DNA of 64,000 bases from Thalassotalea sediminis (GCF_030295915.1 NZ_AP027361.1:558001-622000); one strand, 5' to 3'. Numbered from the stretch's first letter, positions 54,364 to 63,772 are shown. Notes: generated by a model not told the origin, from the letters alone. Program-made: numbers and translations.

Positions 54364-56079
54364 ATGGCGGCACCAAAACTAAAAATGCGCCTTGGCGATT
54401 TGTTAGTGCATGAACATATCATCACTAATGAGCAATTGATGCAGGCGCTAAATAGTCAAAAATCAACAGGTCGAAAACTAGGGGATACTTTAATCGAACT
54501 TGGCTATTTAGGTGAGCGACAGCTATTAGAGTTCCTTGCACAACAACTTGATGTGCCATTTTTAGATATTAGTCAACGTCGTATTCCAACCGACGTTGCC
54601 AAATTGTTACCTGAAGTACACGCCAGACGATTACGCGCGTTGATTATAGAAGACCAGGGCGATGCTGTGTTAATTGGTATGAGTGATCCCGCCGACCTTA
54701 GTGGCTTAGATCAACTCGAAGATATGCTTTCGCCTAGAAAAGTTAAACTTGCCGTTGTCATGGAATCTCAACTTTATGAAGCATTCGATGGCCTTTATCG
54801 ACGCACAGCTGATATTGAGTCTTTTGCAAGTCAGTTAGAAGAAGAATATGAGCAATCATCAGAGTTTGATTTAACCACGTCTTTCATTGATGAAGGTGGT
54901 GATGCTACTGTTGGCAAGTTGTTACAGTCAGTTTTTGAAGACGCAGTACAAATGCGCGCATCTGATATTCATATTGAGCCGGATGAAAAGTTATTGCGCA
55001 TACGTCAACGTATAGATGGCGTGCTACAAGAAAATGTTTTAAAAGAAAACAAAATTGCCTCAGCGATGGTACTGCGGTTAAAGCTCATGGCTGGTCTCGA
55101 CATTTCTGAGAAGCGATTACCACAAGATGGTCGCTTTAACCTTAAAATTAAAGGCCATAATATTGATGTACGTATGTCGACCATGCCAGTGCAACATGGT
55201 GAGTCAGTGGTAATGCGTTTGCTTGATCAGTCAGCTGGTTTATTATCGCTCGATGAAACTGGGATGCCTCCTGAGCTGGTTGCACGTGTTCGCCATCAAA
55301 TTACACGGCCCCACGGGATGGTATTAGTAACAGGACCTACAGGTAGTGGTAAAACAACAACACTGTATGGTGCACTCAGCGAACTCAATCAGTCGACTAA
55401 AAAAATCATAACCGTTGAAGACCCCGTAGAATACCGCTTACCACGTATTAATCAGGTACAAGTCAATAGTAAAATAGATTTGAGTTTTTCCAGTGTCTTA
55501 CGTACGGCTTTGCGACAAGATCCAGACATTATTATGGTCGGTGAGATGCGTGATCATGAAACAGTAGAAATTGGCTTAAGAGGCGCATTAACGGGTCACT
55601 TAGTGTTATCAACATTACATACAAATGACGCAATCACCAGTGCACTACGTTTGATTGACATGGGGGCAGCGGGCTTTTTAGTTGGTAGTTCACTTCGCGC
55701 GATTATTGCCCAGCGCTTAGTTCGAAGAGTTTGTGATAGCTGTGCAAGTACTTACGAGCCAACTAGCCAAGAAAAAATGTGGCTGTCGCATTTAGCCGGT
55801 GATAAAGCATTAAACGCTGCGTTTAGACATGGTAAAGGCTGTCAAACCTGTCAATATACTGGTTATAAAGGTCGAATTGGTGTCTTTGAGTTATTAGAAA
55901 TGAACGAGCCAATGATGGCGGCGTTAAAACGAGATGATGCAGAATCATTTACCGAACAAGCAAAAGCACATCCGCACTTTACACCATTAGCTATGGCGGC
56001 ATTTAACTATGCGGCACAAGGTATAACGTCGATAGAAGAAGTGTTACGCCTTGTTGAAATGATTGACGTGAGCGAGTAA
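54364..56079 (+). CDS. mshE: MSHA pilus extension ATPase MshE, c-di-GMP-binding
   Basis: 571-residue GspE/PilB-type hexameric ATPase. The N-terminal MshEN domain has two 24-residue c-di-GMP motifs: R9-Q32 (starts RLGDLLVHE, ends QALNSQ) and K38-Q61 (starts KLGDTLIEL, ends LAQQ), separated by five residues as in V. cholerae MshE. The ATPase core has Walker A GPTGSGKTTTLYG, GEMRDHETVE and the zinc tetracysteine (CDSC, CQTC). MshE of V. cholerae powers pilus extension when c-di-GMP is bound; the same is expected here. Confidence 0.97.
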   Translation: MAAPKLKMRLGDLLVHEHIITNEQLMQALNSQKSTGRKLGDTLIELGYLGERQLLEFLAQQLDVPFLDISQRRIPTDVAKLLPEVHARRLRALIIEDQGDAVLIGMSDPADLSGLDQLEDMLSPRKVKLAVVMESQLYEAFDGLYRRTADIESFASQLEEEYEQSSEFDLTTSFIDEGGDATVGKLLQSVFEDAVQMRASDIHIEPDEKLLRIRQRIDGVLQENVLKENKIASAMVLRLKLMAGLDISEKRLPQDGRFNLKIKGHNIDVRMSTMPVQHGESVVMRLLDQSAGLLSLDETGMPPELVARVRHQITRPHGMVLVTGPTGSGKTTTLYGALSELNQSTKKIITVEDPVEYRLPRINQVQVNSKIDLSFSSVLRTALRQDPDIIMVGEMRDHETVEIGLRGALTGHLVLSTLHTNDAITSALRLIDMGAAGFLVGSSLRAIIAQRLVRRVCDSCASTYEPTSQEKMWLSHLAGDKALNAAFRHGKGCQTCQYTGYKGRIGVFELLEMNEPMMAALKRDDAESFTEQAKAHPHFTPLAMAAFNYAAQGITSIEEVLRLVEMIDVSE

Positions 56080-56085
56080 TAGCAT

Positions 56086-57321
56086 ATGGCAACGTTTGAT
56101 TATACTGGCAGAAATAGTCAAGGTGGGCAGGTAAAAGGCTCAATCGAAGCGTCGAATGCTGCCGCAGTTGCCGAGCAACTTAATCGTCAGCAAATTATTC
56201 CTATTGCCATTGAACCAAGTAAAAAGAAATCTGATGGCAATACTAGTGGGCAAATAGACTTATCAGCGCTATTTGGTGGGTCATTAGTTTCGTTAGATGA
56301 TCTTATCGTTTTCTGTCGACAAATGTATGCATTGGTTAGATCAGGCGTGCCAATATTACGCGCTATTAATGGTATGTCTGACTCAACGAATAATGTAAAA
56401 CTGAAAGCTGCATTAAGCGAAATAGCGAGTCAATTAGAAGGTGGTTATACCTTATCTTCGGCCTTAAACCATCATCCTAAAATATTTACACCGTTATTTG
56501 TCTCACTTGTGCATGTTGGCGAAAATACCGGTCAACTTGAGCAAGCATTTGCAAAACTTGCCAGCTATTTTGAACGTGAACAAGAAACACGCAAGCGTAT
56601 TAAAACGGCGTTACGTTACCCGTCTTTCGTTATTATCGCGATTGTGATTGCCGTGGTTGTATTAAATATATTTGTTATACCAACCTTTGCTGATATGTTT
56701 TCAAAGCTAGGTGCTGAGTTGCCTTGGGCGACACGGGCGTTGATCAGCAGTTCTGAGTTTTTCTTAACGTATTGGCCGCATATGTTGGTTAGTAGTATCG
56801 TTGCATTTTTCGGCATTCGAGGGTACCTCAACACGCCAGCGGGCAAATATCGTTGGGATAGAATTAAAACGCGGCTGCCTATTGTAGGTTCAATTATAGA
56901 ACGGTCGATATTAGCGAGGTTTTCACATAGTTTCGCGATTGTACTTAAAGCTGGTGTACCCATGACCACGGGGTTAACCTTAGTATCCGAAGCGGTCGAT
57001 AATAATTATATGGCCAAAAAAATTGTGTCTATGCGCACAGCCATTGAAAGCGGTGAAAGTCTTTTACGCTCAGCAATTGCCAGTGATTTATTTACCCCAT
57101 TAGTGTTGCAAATGGTTGCCGTTGGTGAAGAAACAGGACGCGTTGATGAGTTATTGCAAGAAGTTGCAGATTATTATGAGCGTGAAGTAGATTATGAGCT
57201 AAGTACACTTACCGCGAAGATTGAGCCGATCCTTATTGCCATTGTGGCGGCGATGGTGTTGATTTTAGCACTCGGTATATTTACGCCAATGTGGGATATG
57301 ATGTCTGCATTTAAAGGATAA
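56086..57321 (+). CDS. mshG: MSHA platform protein MshG (GspF/PilC-like)
   Basis: 411 residues of the type II secretion F / PilC family with two homologous halves, each with a cytoplasmic helical bundle (VFCRQMYALVRSGVPILRAI and FSHSFAIVLKAGVPMTTGL). Membrane segments lie at about 180-205, 225-245 and 385-405. It is the inner-membrane rotor on which MshE acts. It is 6 bases after mshE. Confidence 0.94.
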   Translation: MATFDYTGRNSQGGQVKGSIEASNAAAVAEQLNRQQIIPIAIEPSKKKSDGNTSGQIDLSALFGGSLVSLDDLIVFCRQMYALVRSGVPILRAINGMSDSTNNVKLKAALSEIASQLEGGYTLSSALNHHPKIFTPLFVSLVHVGENTGQLEQAFAKLASYFEREQETRKRIKTALRYPSFVIIAIVIAVVVLNIFVIPTFADMFSKLGAELPWATRALISSSEFFLTYWPHMLVSSIVAFFGIRGYLNTPAGKYRWDRIKTRLPIVGSIIERSILARFSHSFAIVLKAGVPMTTGLTLVSEAVDNNYMAKKIVSMRTAIESGESLLRSAIASDLFTPLVLQMVAVGEETGRVDELLQEVADYYEREVDYELSTLTAKIEPILIAIVAAMVLILALGIFTPMWDMMSAFKG

Positions 57322-57323
57322 AT

Positions 57324-57809
57324 ATGACACGGCAAGAGCAAGTAAATAGTCGCGAAAAGTCGCTTAGTGAAAATATCGTTATTATCACGCTTGTCGCTTG
57401 TTTAATGTCGGTGTTTATCTACTATTTTTTTAAGCAGGAAGATAATTTTACCAAAGCGAATTTTACCGCCGCTGCGTCAACATTTGCTTCGCGAGTTACC
57501 GCTATTAGAGCGCAGTGGTTTATGGAAAACCAGCCGCAGATAGTAAACGTTAAAAAGGAAGGTTTGAAAATAGCCGTTAACGATAAAGGTTGGGTAGACT
57601 TTCAAGGGGCGCAAGGCAACTGCATTAAAGTATGGCGAGCGGTAATGAAAACTGAGCTAACGTTTATGAATAATCCTGTTGCGGTATTGGAGTTAATGCA
57701 AACGTCACCCACGTCACAACGGAGATGTAGATTCCAGTTAGCAAGTGGTGAATACTTTGATTATGCTTTGCAAACAGGTATGGTAAGTAACATTAGCATT
57801 GCAAAATAG
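57324..57809 (+). CDS. mshF: MSHA biogenesis protein MshF
   Basis: 161 residues. One N-terminal membrane helix (about 18-37, NIVIITLVACLMSVFIYYFF) and a small periplasmic domain with a Cys pair (GNCIKVW and RRCRFQL). No catalytic motif. The identity rests mainly on the fixed position between mshG and the pilin genes. It lacks a GFTLIE pilin signature. Confidence 0.78.
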   Translation: MTRQEQVNSREKSLSENIVIITLVACLMSVFIYYFFKQEDNFTKANFTAAASTFASRVTAIRAQWFMENQPQIVNVKKEGLKIAVNDKGWVDFQGAQGNCIKVWRAVMKTELTFMNNPVAVLELMQTSPTSQRRCRFQLASGEYFDYALQTGMVSNISIAK

Positions 57810-57913
57810 CACTATTGGTTCGAAATACGCATGTGTATGAATCAAAAGAGTGACTAATTTGCAAAAAAGTGGTTAGAATTAAACTATTAGATCTTAATTG
57901 AGGTTGTTTTATC

Positions 57914-58525
57914 ATGAAAAAGCAGTCAGGTTTCACGTTGATTGAACTTGTTATTGTTGTTGTTATTTTGGGCTTTTTGGCTGTCACGGCAATTCCTAAG
58001 TTCTTAGATCTTACTGATAGAGCAAAGGAAGCTAATATAGAAGGTATGGCAGGTGGCTTTGCTACGGGTATTTCACTTGCACGTGCTCAATGGGAAGCTG
58101 AAGGTCGCGAGAAAGATACAGGGGGTCGAAACGTGGTTAGTTATGATGGTACAGAAGTGCTACTTACCACAGAAGCTGCTGGTATTCGCCCTGGTTACGT
58201 GGTTGCTTCAACAGCAGTTGAAAACGATGGTGCTACCTTAGGCGGTGGCTTTGATGCCGCAAACTGTGTAGACGTTTGGAACAGTATTTTACAGCAGCCA
58301 CCAAAAGTAACAGACGACGCAACAGTATTATCTAACGATAGTAGTATGCAATATTATGTTGCTGAAACAGGCACTGGTGCTGCAAGTACTTGTTTTTATT
58401 ATTTGAAAGAAACCATTGCGAAAGACAGTAATGGTGATTACGATGTAACTAATGTCAATACAGTTGCGAACTACTTTACGTATCAACCTGCAAACAGTGC
58501 GGTTGCAATAACAATAAATAATTAA
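57914..58525 (+). CDS. mshB: MSHA minor pilin MshB
   Basis: 203 residues. A short leader KKQSG is cut before FTLIELVIVVVILGFLAVTA, the classical type IV pilin start with Glu5. The globular part has two Cys (AANCVDVWN and TCFYYLKE) likely bridged. There is a 104-base gap before it that may contain a separate promoter for the pilin genes, though I found only weak elements. Confidence 0.88.
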   Translation: MKKQSGFTLIELVIVVVILGFLAVTAIPKFLDLTDRAKEANIEGMAGGFATGISLARAQWEAEGREKDTGGRNVVSYDGTEVLLTTEAAGIRPGYVVASTAVENDGATLGGGFDAANCVDVWNSILQQPPKVTDDATVLSNDSSMQYYVAETGTGAASTCFYYLKETIAKDSNGDYDVTNVNTVANYFTYQPANSAVAITINN

Positions 58526-58545
58526 TAATCGTTCGGGGATTTACT

Positions 58546-58986
58546 ATGAAAAAGCTATCAAGTGCTAAAGGTTTCACTTTAATTGAATTAGTGGTGGTAA
58601 TTGTTATTTTAGGTATTTTAGCGGCGACAGCTGCGCCTAAGTTTATTGATTTAACGGGCGATGCAAAAGCGTCAGTGATGCAAGGTGTGCAAGGCTCAGT
58701 TAATTCAGCCGCTGATTTGGTTCACGCTAAGGCATTAGTTGAAGGAGCCATCTCTAAAGGTGATTCAATTACTGTAGCGGGCTCAACCGTAGACCTAGAA
58801 TTCGGTTGGCCGGAGACAGCTGAAATCATTAAGCTAGTAGATGTCGATGATGCTGTTAGTTTTAGCGGCGGAGCATTTTTTCATTTAGATTCAAATGACC
58901 AAGCCAATTGTCGTGTTACTTATACACAGCCTGGTGATGCTACTTCACGTCCTGAGATTACCGCAGTTGATCTAGATAAGTGTTAA
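58546..58986 (+). CDS. mshA: MSHA major pilin MshA
   Basis: 146 residues (shorter than the usual 170 or so of Vibrio MshA). Leader MKKLSSAKG, then FTLIELVVVIVILGILAATAAPKFIDLTGDAK. A C-terminal Cys pair (NCRVTY and DKC at the end) forms the disulfide loop. MSHA pili mediate surface attachment and near-surface motility. It is followed by a terminator, as expected for an abundant pilin. Confidence 0.9.
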   Translation: MKKLSSAKGFTLIELVVVIVILGILAATAAPKFIDLTGDAKASVMQGVQGSVNSAADLVHAKALVEGAISKGDSITVAGSTVDLEFGWPETAEIIKLVDVDDAVSFSGGAFFHLDSNDQANCRVTYTQPGDATSRPEITAVDLDKC

Positions 58987-59007
58987 CTTAAACGTAATAG
59001 AAATAAA

Positions 59008-59038
59008 TAAACCGAGCCATGTGGCTCGGTTTTTTTAT
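59008..59038. terminator. Terminator after mshA
   Basis: AACCGAGCCA / TGGCTCGGTT (59010-59019, 59022-59031) followed by a T run. It is shared with the convergent gene on its left border. Confidence 0.93.
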
Positions 59039-59049
59039 TGCAGATAGTT

Positions 59050-60744
59050 TTATTGTTCACTGATTGCAGCTTTTTCCTTGCCTGTAATGGTCCATTGTGA
59101 CACTAACGGATACGTCAATTTGGCTTGCTGCAATATACGTTGATAATTAGTGTTATCACCTAAAACTTGATAACAAAGTAGCAAATGCCGATAAATCGTT
59201 TTTCGCGGCGCATGTTTTATTCGTTGCTCTGCCCATTGCGCAAAGGCTTTTACTTTTTCAGTATTTTTATTTTTCATCCCCGAAAACAGCACGTTATGAA
59301 ACACATGTGCTTCAATCTTACTTCGCCAAGGTAGCGGGTTGATAATTGTTGTTAGTTTATCAAGTGTTTGCTCATCTGATTTTTCATACTGAGTGACAAT
59401 GTAGTTGGTGTGTAAGGTGGTCAACAAAAAAGGTGTGCTAATGCAAGCCACAAGTATCGCCATTAATTTAGCCGAATTAAACCACCTAATGTTGTGAATA
59501 ACATATTTATTGGCATTGCTTATTGTTCTTGAAAAATAAGATAGCAACAGTGCAAAAATCAACAAATGCGGCACAGAACTATAAAAAGGCATTTCTGTCT
59601 GTGTATGCAGTGCGATCGGAGCGAGTAAGCCAAAACACGCTAGCGCATGGTATTTATCTTTACTGCGGATAAAACAAAATATAAATCCTGCTATCAATAT
59701 CAAAAACCCGAGGAACGGAATCACTCCACCTTCTATCGTCCACAACAGTGTTTCATTGTGAGGATGATTGAGATTTATTAACGGATCAGCTAAGTCAGGT
59801 TGTTGCCTTTTTAATTGGTTATGAAAATCAAGATAACGGCGCTCAAAACTACCATAACCAACGCCTGTTAATGGTGCTGAAAGCCATAGTTTTGTACTTA
59901 CACTGTAAATTGTTTTTCTGACATTAACACTACGTTGTTCATCTTTGATATAGCTTGGTTCTTCATTTAATTTGTTTACATAAAGTGTGGTAAACACAGA
60001 AATAATGATAACAAGATAACAAATCAAGCTACGCTTAATAGAACTCTTTACGAATAAAGGCGTAATAAAAATAAGCGCGGCAACAGCCCCGTACTTGCCC
60101 GTTAGTGATAATAAATCGGTTAATAAAATCGTAAAGGCAGCGATAAGGAGCAATAATGATAATAGCCATTTCTTTGCTAATTGTTGCTTTATCGCTAAGA
60201 GATAACAACAAATAGCTAACCCAGTGGCGATAAAGCTTGCCATCACGTTCGGTTGATAAAACAACCCAAACACGCGATGGCGTGATGGATCAAAATCTAA
60301 CGGTGCGAAGTACTCTGTTAATGATAATTGAAACAAACCTACAGCGACTTGAATACAAATGGCAAATAAAGCAAGGCCTAATAATAACCCTGGTTTCTTT
60401 TCTAAGAAATCGAGTTGCTGCAGAGCAATGATAAATGCAACGGCAATACAAGCACCTAGATAACGTGGAATAGCGTGTTCGCTAAATTCTGCGCCATAAA
60501 AAAAGGGAATGAGTAAGCAAATCAACGCCGCAAGCAAACAATATTCAAAGGGAGATAGCACTATGTGTTTATCACAGGCAATTTTGTACAAAGCGAGTGC
60601 CACAATAAGGCACATACATAGCCATGCTAACACATTAAAAGAGTACGCTAATCCAACCCCGCCAGACGTTTCCATGATCAGCGTCATGCCTAAAGCAAAA
60701 TAACTAAAAAGCAATAGAAGGGCGGTTTTGCTATAACGAGACAT
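59050..60744 (-). CDS. PglL/Wzy_C family O-oligosaccharyltransferase-like membrane protein
   Basis: 564 residues from the ATG at 60744 (other starts: ATG 60753, GTG 60792). About 11-12 membrane helices and a C-terminal helical domain (about 420-560). The family signature is present: HRVFGLFYQPNVMASF, and the large periplasmic loop with NHPHNETLLWTIEGG, as in PglL/PilO/TfpO-type pilin glycosyltransferases and O-antigen ligases. It lies between mshA and the next pilin gene, on the opposite strand, so pilin glycosylation is the most attractive role, but an O-antigen or capsule ligase cannot be excluded. Confidence 0.82.
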   Translation of the reverse strand: MSRYSKTALLLLFSYFALGMTLIMETSGGVGLAYSFNVLAWLCMCLIVALALYKIACDKHIVLSPFEYCLLAALICLLIPFFYGAEFSEHAIPRYLGACIAVAFIIALQQLDFLEKKPGLLLGLALFAICIQVAVGLFQLSLTEYFAPLDFDPSRHRVFGLFYQPNVMASFIATGLAICCYLLAIKQQLAKKWLLSLLLLIAAFTILLTDLLSLTGKYGAVAALIFITPLFVKSSIKRSLICYLVIIISVFTTLYVNKLNEEPSYIKDEQRSVNVRKTIYSVSTKLWLSAPLTGVGYGSFERRYLDFHNQLKRQQPDLADPLINLNHPHNETLLWTIEGGVIPFLGFLILIAGFIFCFIRSKDKYHALACFGLLAPIALHTQTEMPFYSSVPHLLIFALLLSYFSRTISNANKYVIHNIRWFNSAKLMAILVACISTPFLLTTLHTNYIVTQYEKSDEQTLDKLTTIINPLPWRSKIEAHVFHNVLFSGMKNKNTEKVKAFAQWAEQRIKHAPRKTIYRHLLLCYQVLGDNTNYQRILQQAKLTYPLVSQWTITGKEKAAISEQ

Positions 60745-60910
60745 GAGCTGCATTGTTAGATTGAGATAGACGCAGATTAAGTAGAAAGTCACTTTATTTC
60801 AACTTTTTAACGAATTTGATGCGATAGATTTATTTATTGACGGTTTTTCATTATGATGGATTTATCGCCTATAAAATCTATCGTGTTACTTAGCATGGAG
60901 TCTTTAACAG

Positions 60911-61399
60911 ATGCTTAAGAATGGCTTTACGCTTATCGAGTTACTTGTTGTGATCATTATCGTTGGTATATTAGCGACTATCGCAGTGCCTAAATATATT
61001 GATTTTAGTCGAGATGCAAAAACCACAACCCTAGAAGCAATAAAGGCGTCTTTTGAGGGCGGTATGGCACGTGTTTATGGTAAGGCTGTAATCAAGGGTA
61101 ACCAAAATTTACCTTTTGCGCCTAATGCAAATACGGCGTTAGCTTTTCCAACTATTCAGCTAGATGGTCAGCCTGTTTATGTAAAATACGGTTATCCGTT
61201 AGCCTCAGAGAGTGAATGGTCAAAAATAATAGACTTTGACCAAAATGCTTTTGAGGTCACGGCTACGACAGATAATAGCCGATTAATTGTTTATCCAAGC
61301 GATCAGGCTACTCCTGTAAATACCAGCGAAGCTTGTATTGTTTATTACCGAGCGGCAACATCGACTACTAAAGCCACGGTAGGGATGAACCCTTGCTAA
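60911..61399 (+). CDS. Additional MshA/MshB-type pilin
   Basis: 162 residues. Leader MLKNG, then FTLIELLVVIIIVGILATIAVPKYIDFSRDAK. The body is MshA/MshB-like (TTTLEAIKASFEGGMARVYGKAVIKG), with a C-terminal Cys pair (SEACIVYYRA and NPC end). It does not look like MshC, which is the next gene. It has its own upstream region (60793-60910) shared with the divergent PglL-like gene. TAATG joins it to mshC. Confidence 0.85.
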   Translation: MLKNGFTLIELLVVIIIVGILATIAVPKYIDFSRDAKTTTLEAIKASFEGGMARVYGKAVIKGNQNLPFAPNANTALAFPTIQLDGQPVYVKYGYPLASESEWSKIIDFDQNAFEVTATTDNSRLIVYPSDQATPVNTSEACIVYYRAATSTTKATVGMNPC

Positions 61400-61902
61400 T
61401 GAGCCAAAATGTCGTCAAACCTATCCGCGCATTTACTACGATTGAAATGGTGGTAACCATTATTATTTTAGCCATTGTAGCGGTAACTGTTGTACCCAAA
61501 TGGTTTAGTGGTAGCGGTTATGAAGAAAGAACCTATCAAGATGAAATTGTCACCACATTGCGTGCGGTGCAAATACGTGCGATGCAACAAAGTAATGCCT
61601 GCCATAAAGTAAAAGTAACAACTCAAATGATTGGCCTGTTGAAAACCGATATGACATCAGCAGATAGTTGTCATCTTAACCAATGGCAAGATAGCGTGCG
61701 TTATAATTTAAATAACGAAGACGGACCGACAAGTGTGCAAATAGACGGTAATCACTTGGTTACGTTTAGTGGAGATGACATTGCCTTTAGTAAAATGGGG
61801 CGACCAGAAGGTTGTACTGCCCCATGTAAAATCACTATCACAGGTGAAGAACAAACATTAAATGTATTTGTTAATGCAGAAGGCTTTATTTATGAAGGCT
61901 AA
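61399..61902 (+). CDS. mshC: MSHA minor pilin MshC
   Basis: 167 residues. GspH-like minor pilin: YQDEIVTTLRAVQIRAMQQSN and a Cys-rich end (GCTAPCKITI). The prepilin cleavage site reads IRA/FTTIEMVVTIIIL, with Ala in place of the usual Gly at -1. The ATG at 61399 overlaps the previous stop as TAATG; a TTG at 61393 is less likely. Confidence 0.85.
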   Translation: MSQNVVKPIRAFTTIEMVVTIIILAIVAVTVVPKWFSGSGYEERTYQDEIVTTLRAVQIRAMQQSNACHKVKVTTQMIGLLKTDMTSADSCHLNQWQDSVRYNLNNEDGPTSVQIDGNHLVTFSGDDIAFSKMGRPEGCTAPCKITITGEEQTLNVFVNAEGFIYEG

Positions 61903-62416
61903 CCAAAGTGGTTTTACATTGATAGAAACGATTGTTGGCATTGTCGTGTTATCAATCTCGTTCGCCGTATTAACGACATTGCTTTATCCTGCAACTGAAC
62001 AAAGTGCTAGTGTATTGCATCAAATACGAGGCGCTGAATTAGCACAATCAATGCTCAATGAAATTCAACAAAAAGCGTTCGACGAAAACAGTGATAAAGC
62101 GGGGGGACGGTTACGTTGCGGTGAAGCTGATGCTGACCCTTGTAGCCTAAATATGGCTAATGAGGAATCTGATGTCCGTGAACTGTTTGATGATGTCGAT
62201 GACTATAATGGCTTAGTTTATAACAATGGTGATATTGCAAATTATTTAGGCTTTACGTTAACGGTATCGGTTGGTAATGATAGTGATTTTAATGGCATTA
62301 CTAGAGAAAATGGCGATACAGATGATAATCAGTATACGGCAAAGCTGATCACCGTGACTGTAACAACGCCAACAGGCTATGTGCAAACTTTTGCCACTTA
62401 TCGGACTAATTACTGA
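61892..62416 (+). CDS. mshD: MSHA minor pilin MshD
   Basis: 174 residues. Leader KANQSG, then FTLIETIVGIVVLSISFAVLTTLL. GspI/PilV-like. A Cys pair (LRCGEADADPCSL) is present. The body is rich in Asp and Asn. It overlaps mshC by 11 bases and mshO by one base (TGATG), indicating translational coupling. Confidence 0.86.
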   Translation: MKANQSGFTLIETIVGIVVLSISFAVLTTLLYPATEQSASVLHQIRGAELAQSMLNEIQQKAFDENSDKAGGRLRCGEADADPCSLNMANEESDVRELFDDVDDYNGLVYNNGDIANYLGFTLTVSVGNDSDFNGITRENGDTDDNQYTAKLITVTVTTPTGYVQTFATYRTNY

Positions 62417-63171
62417 TGAAACATCACTTAACTAAACATCAGATGCGTGGCTTTACGTTAATCGAGTTAATTACGGTTATTGTAATCTTGGGGGTTTTGG
62501 CGGTTGGCGTTAGTAACTTCTTGAAGTTTGGTAGTAATATTTATGCTGAATCTACCGCGAGAGATAAGTTGATCAGTGGTGCTCGCTTTGCTGTTGAACG
62601 TTTAAATAGAGAAATTCGTACCGCATTACCTAATTCATTGTATAAAACGAACTCCGCTGGCGCCGATTGTTTACATTTTACACCAGTGTTAGCCACGAGT
62701 ATTTATCTAGATATTCCCGTGTTACCTGAAAGTGCTGCGTCTGTTATAGACGTTGTTCCTTTTGAAGATGACGCTGTTGCCAATGCGAACAAGATTATTG
62801 TGTATCCTACAAACGTTGATGATGTAATAAGTACTTCTGGGAAAGTGCATAATTTTGCAAGTATTACCAAGCCGTCATCTTCAGCAACCTGGAACGTTAA
62901 TTTTTCATCGGCAATACATTTTAAAACCGATTCGCCAACCAAACGCGCGTATTTTATCGCAGGAGAAACAGCGTTTTGTATTACCGCTAATGGCATACTG
63001 ACACGAGATGGTGTGCCATTAGCAACAGGTATAAATCAATTATCTTCCAATATAGAGGTAAAGGAAGCAACGTTACAACGTAATAGCGTTGTTACGATTG
63101 CATTGCAATTTGAGCAAAATGGTGAGCAAGCATTACTTCGTAACCAAATTCAGGTGCCAAATGTTCCATAA
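62416..63171 (+). CDS. mshO: MSHA minor pilin MshO
   Basis: 251 residues. Leader HLTKHQMRG, then FTLIELITVIVILGVLAVG. GspJ/PilW-like minor pilin, likely part of the pilus tip complex with MshC, MshD and MshP. The end overlaps mshP by 11 bases. Confidence 0.87.
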   Translation: MKHHLTKHQMRGFTLIELITVIVILGVLAVGVSNFLKFGSNIYAESTARDKLISGARFAVERLNREIRTALPNSLYKTNSAGADCLHFTPVLATSIYLDIPVLPESAASVIDVVPFEDDAVANANKIIVYPTNVDDVISTSGKVHNFASITKPSSSATWNVNFSSAIHFKTDSPTKRAYFIAGETAFCITANGILTRDGVPLATGINQLSSNIEVKEATLQRNSVVTIALQFEQNGEQALLRNQIQVPNVP

Positions 63172-63601
63172 TGTCAATTTTTTACCAACACACAGTGCCA
63201 AAAGTCAAACAGGTAGCGCTTTAGTTATTGCAATTTTCGTTATTGTTGTGATGAGTTTGCTAGGTGTTGCCCTCGTCAAGATGTTGCGTACTAGCAGTAA
63301 CACTGTTGTCTATGAAGTATTAGGCACGAGAGCATTTCAAGCAGCACAAACAGGCATGCAATGGCAATTACAGCAGATTTTCCCGCTCGATAATCCTGCA
63401 CAAAGTTGCCCTGGGGGGAATCTTGAGCCAAGCATTGCTCATATTGATGGCTTAAAAAATTGTGGTTTTAAAACCCAATGCACACTTAACCCCGATGTCA
63501 TCGCAGGAGCACAGTATTATACGCTTACAAGTACAGGTAGTTGCACAATTGATGATGTTACAACCTCAAGAACAGTTGAAGTACAAGCGCGAAGTTTATA
63601 A
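63161..63601 (+). CDS. mshP: MSHA biogenesis protein MshP (PilX-like)
   Basis: 146 residues from the ATG at 63161. A PilX/GspK-type segment QTGSALVIAIFVIVVMSLLGVALVKMLRTSSNT, followed by a compact domain with Cys residues (SCPGG, NCGF, QCTL, SCTID). No FTLIE. It is the last Msh gene in the window; mshQ is not directly downstream. Confidence 0.85.
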   Translation: MFHNVNFLPTHSAKSQTGSALVIAIFVIVVMSLLGVALVKMLRTSSNTVVYEVLGTRAFQAAQTGMQWQLQQIFPLDNPAQSCPGGNLEPSIAHIDGLKNCGFKTQCTLNPDVIAGAQYYTLTSTGSCTIDDVTTSRTVEVQARSL

Positions 63602-63772
63602 CAATGTGTTTACATATAAATGTTGGTTTTCTTTACACCTATTAACACTTAGCGTAAAGGATAAAATTTAAGTTATTAATAAGTAATTATTTTTTAAATT
63701 AGGCATGAATTTTGTATAAACAAACTGACGTCGTTTTGATTGTATCCGCTTCATTAAGTAGAGGTCGTTTTA

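Noticed and set aside
63655..63715. A/T-rich dyad after mshP as a terminator
   Set aside because: The pairing is imperfect and composed almost only of A and T; no confident hairpin.
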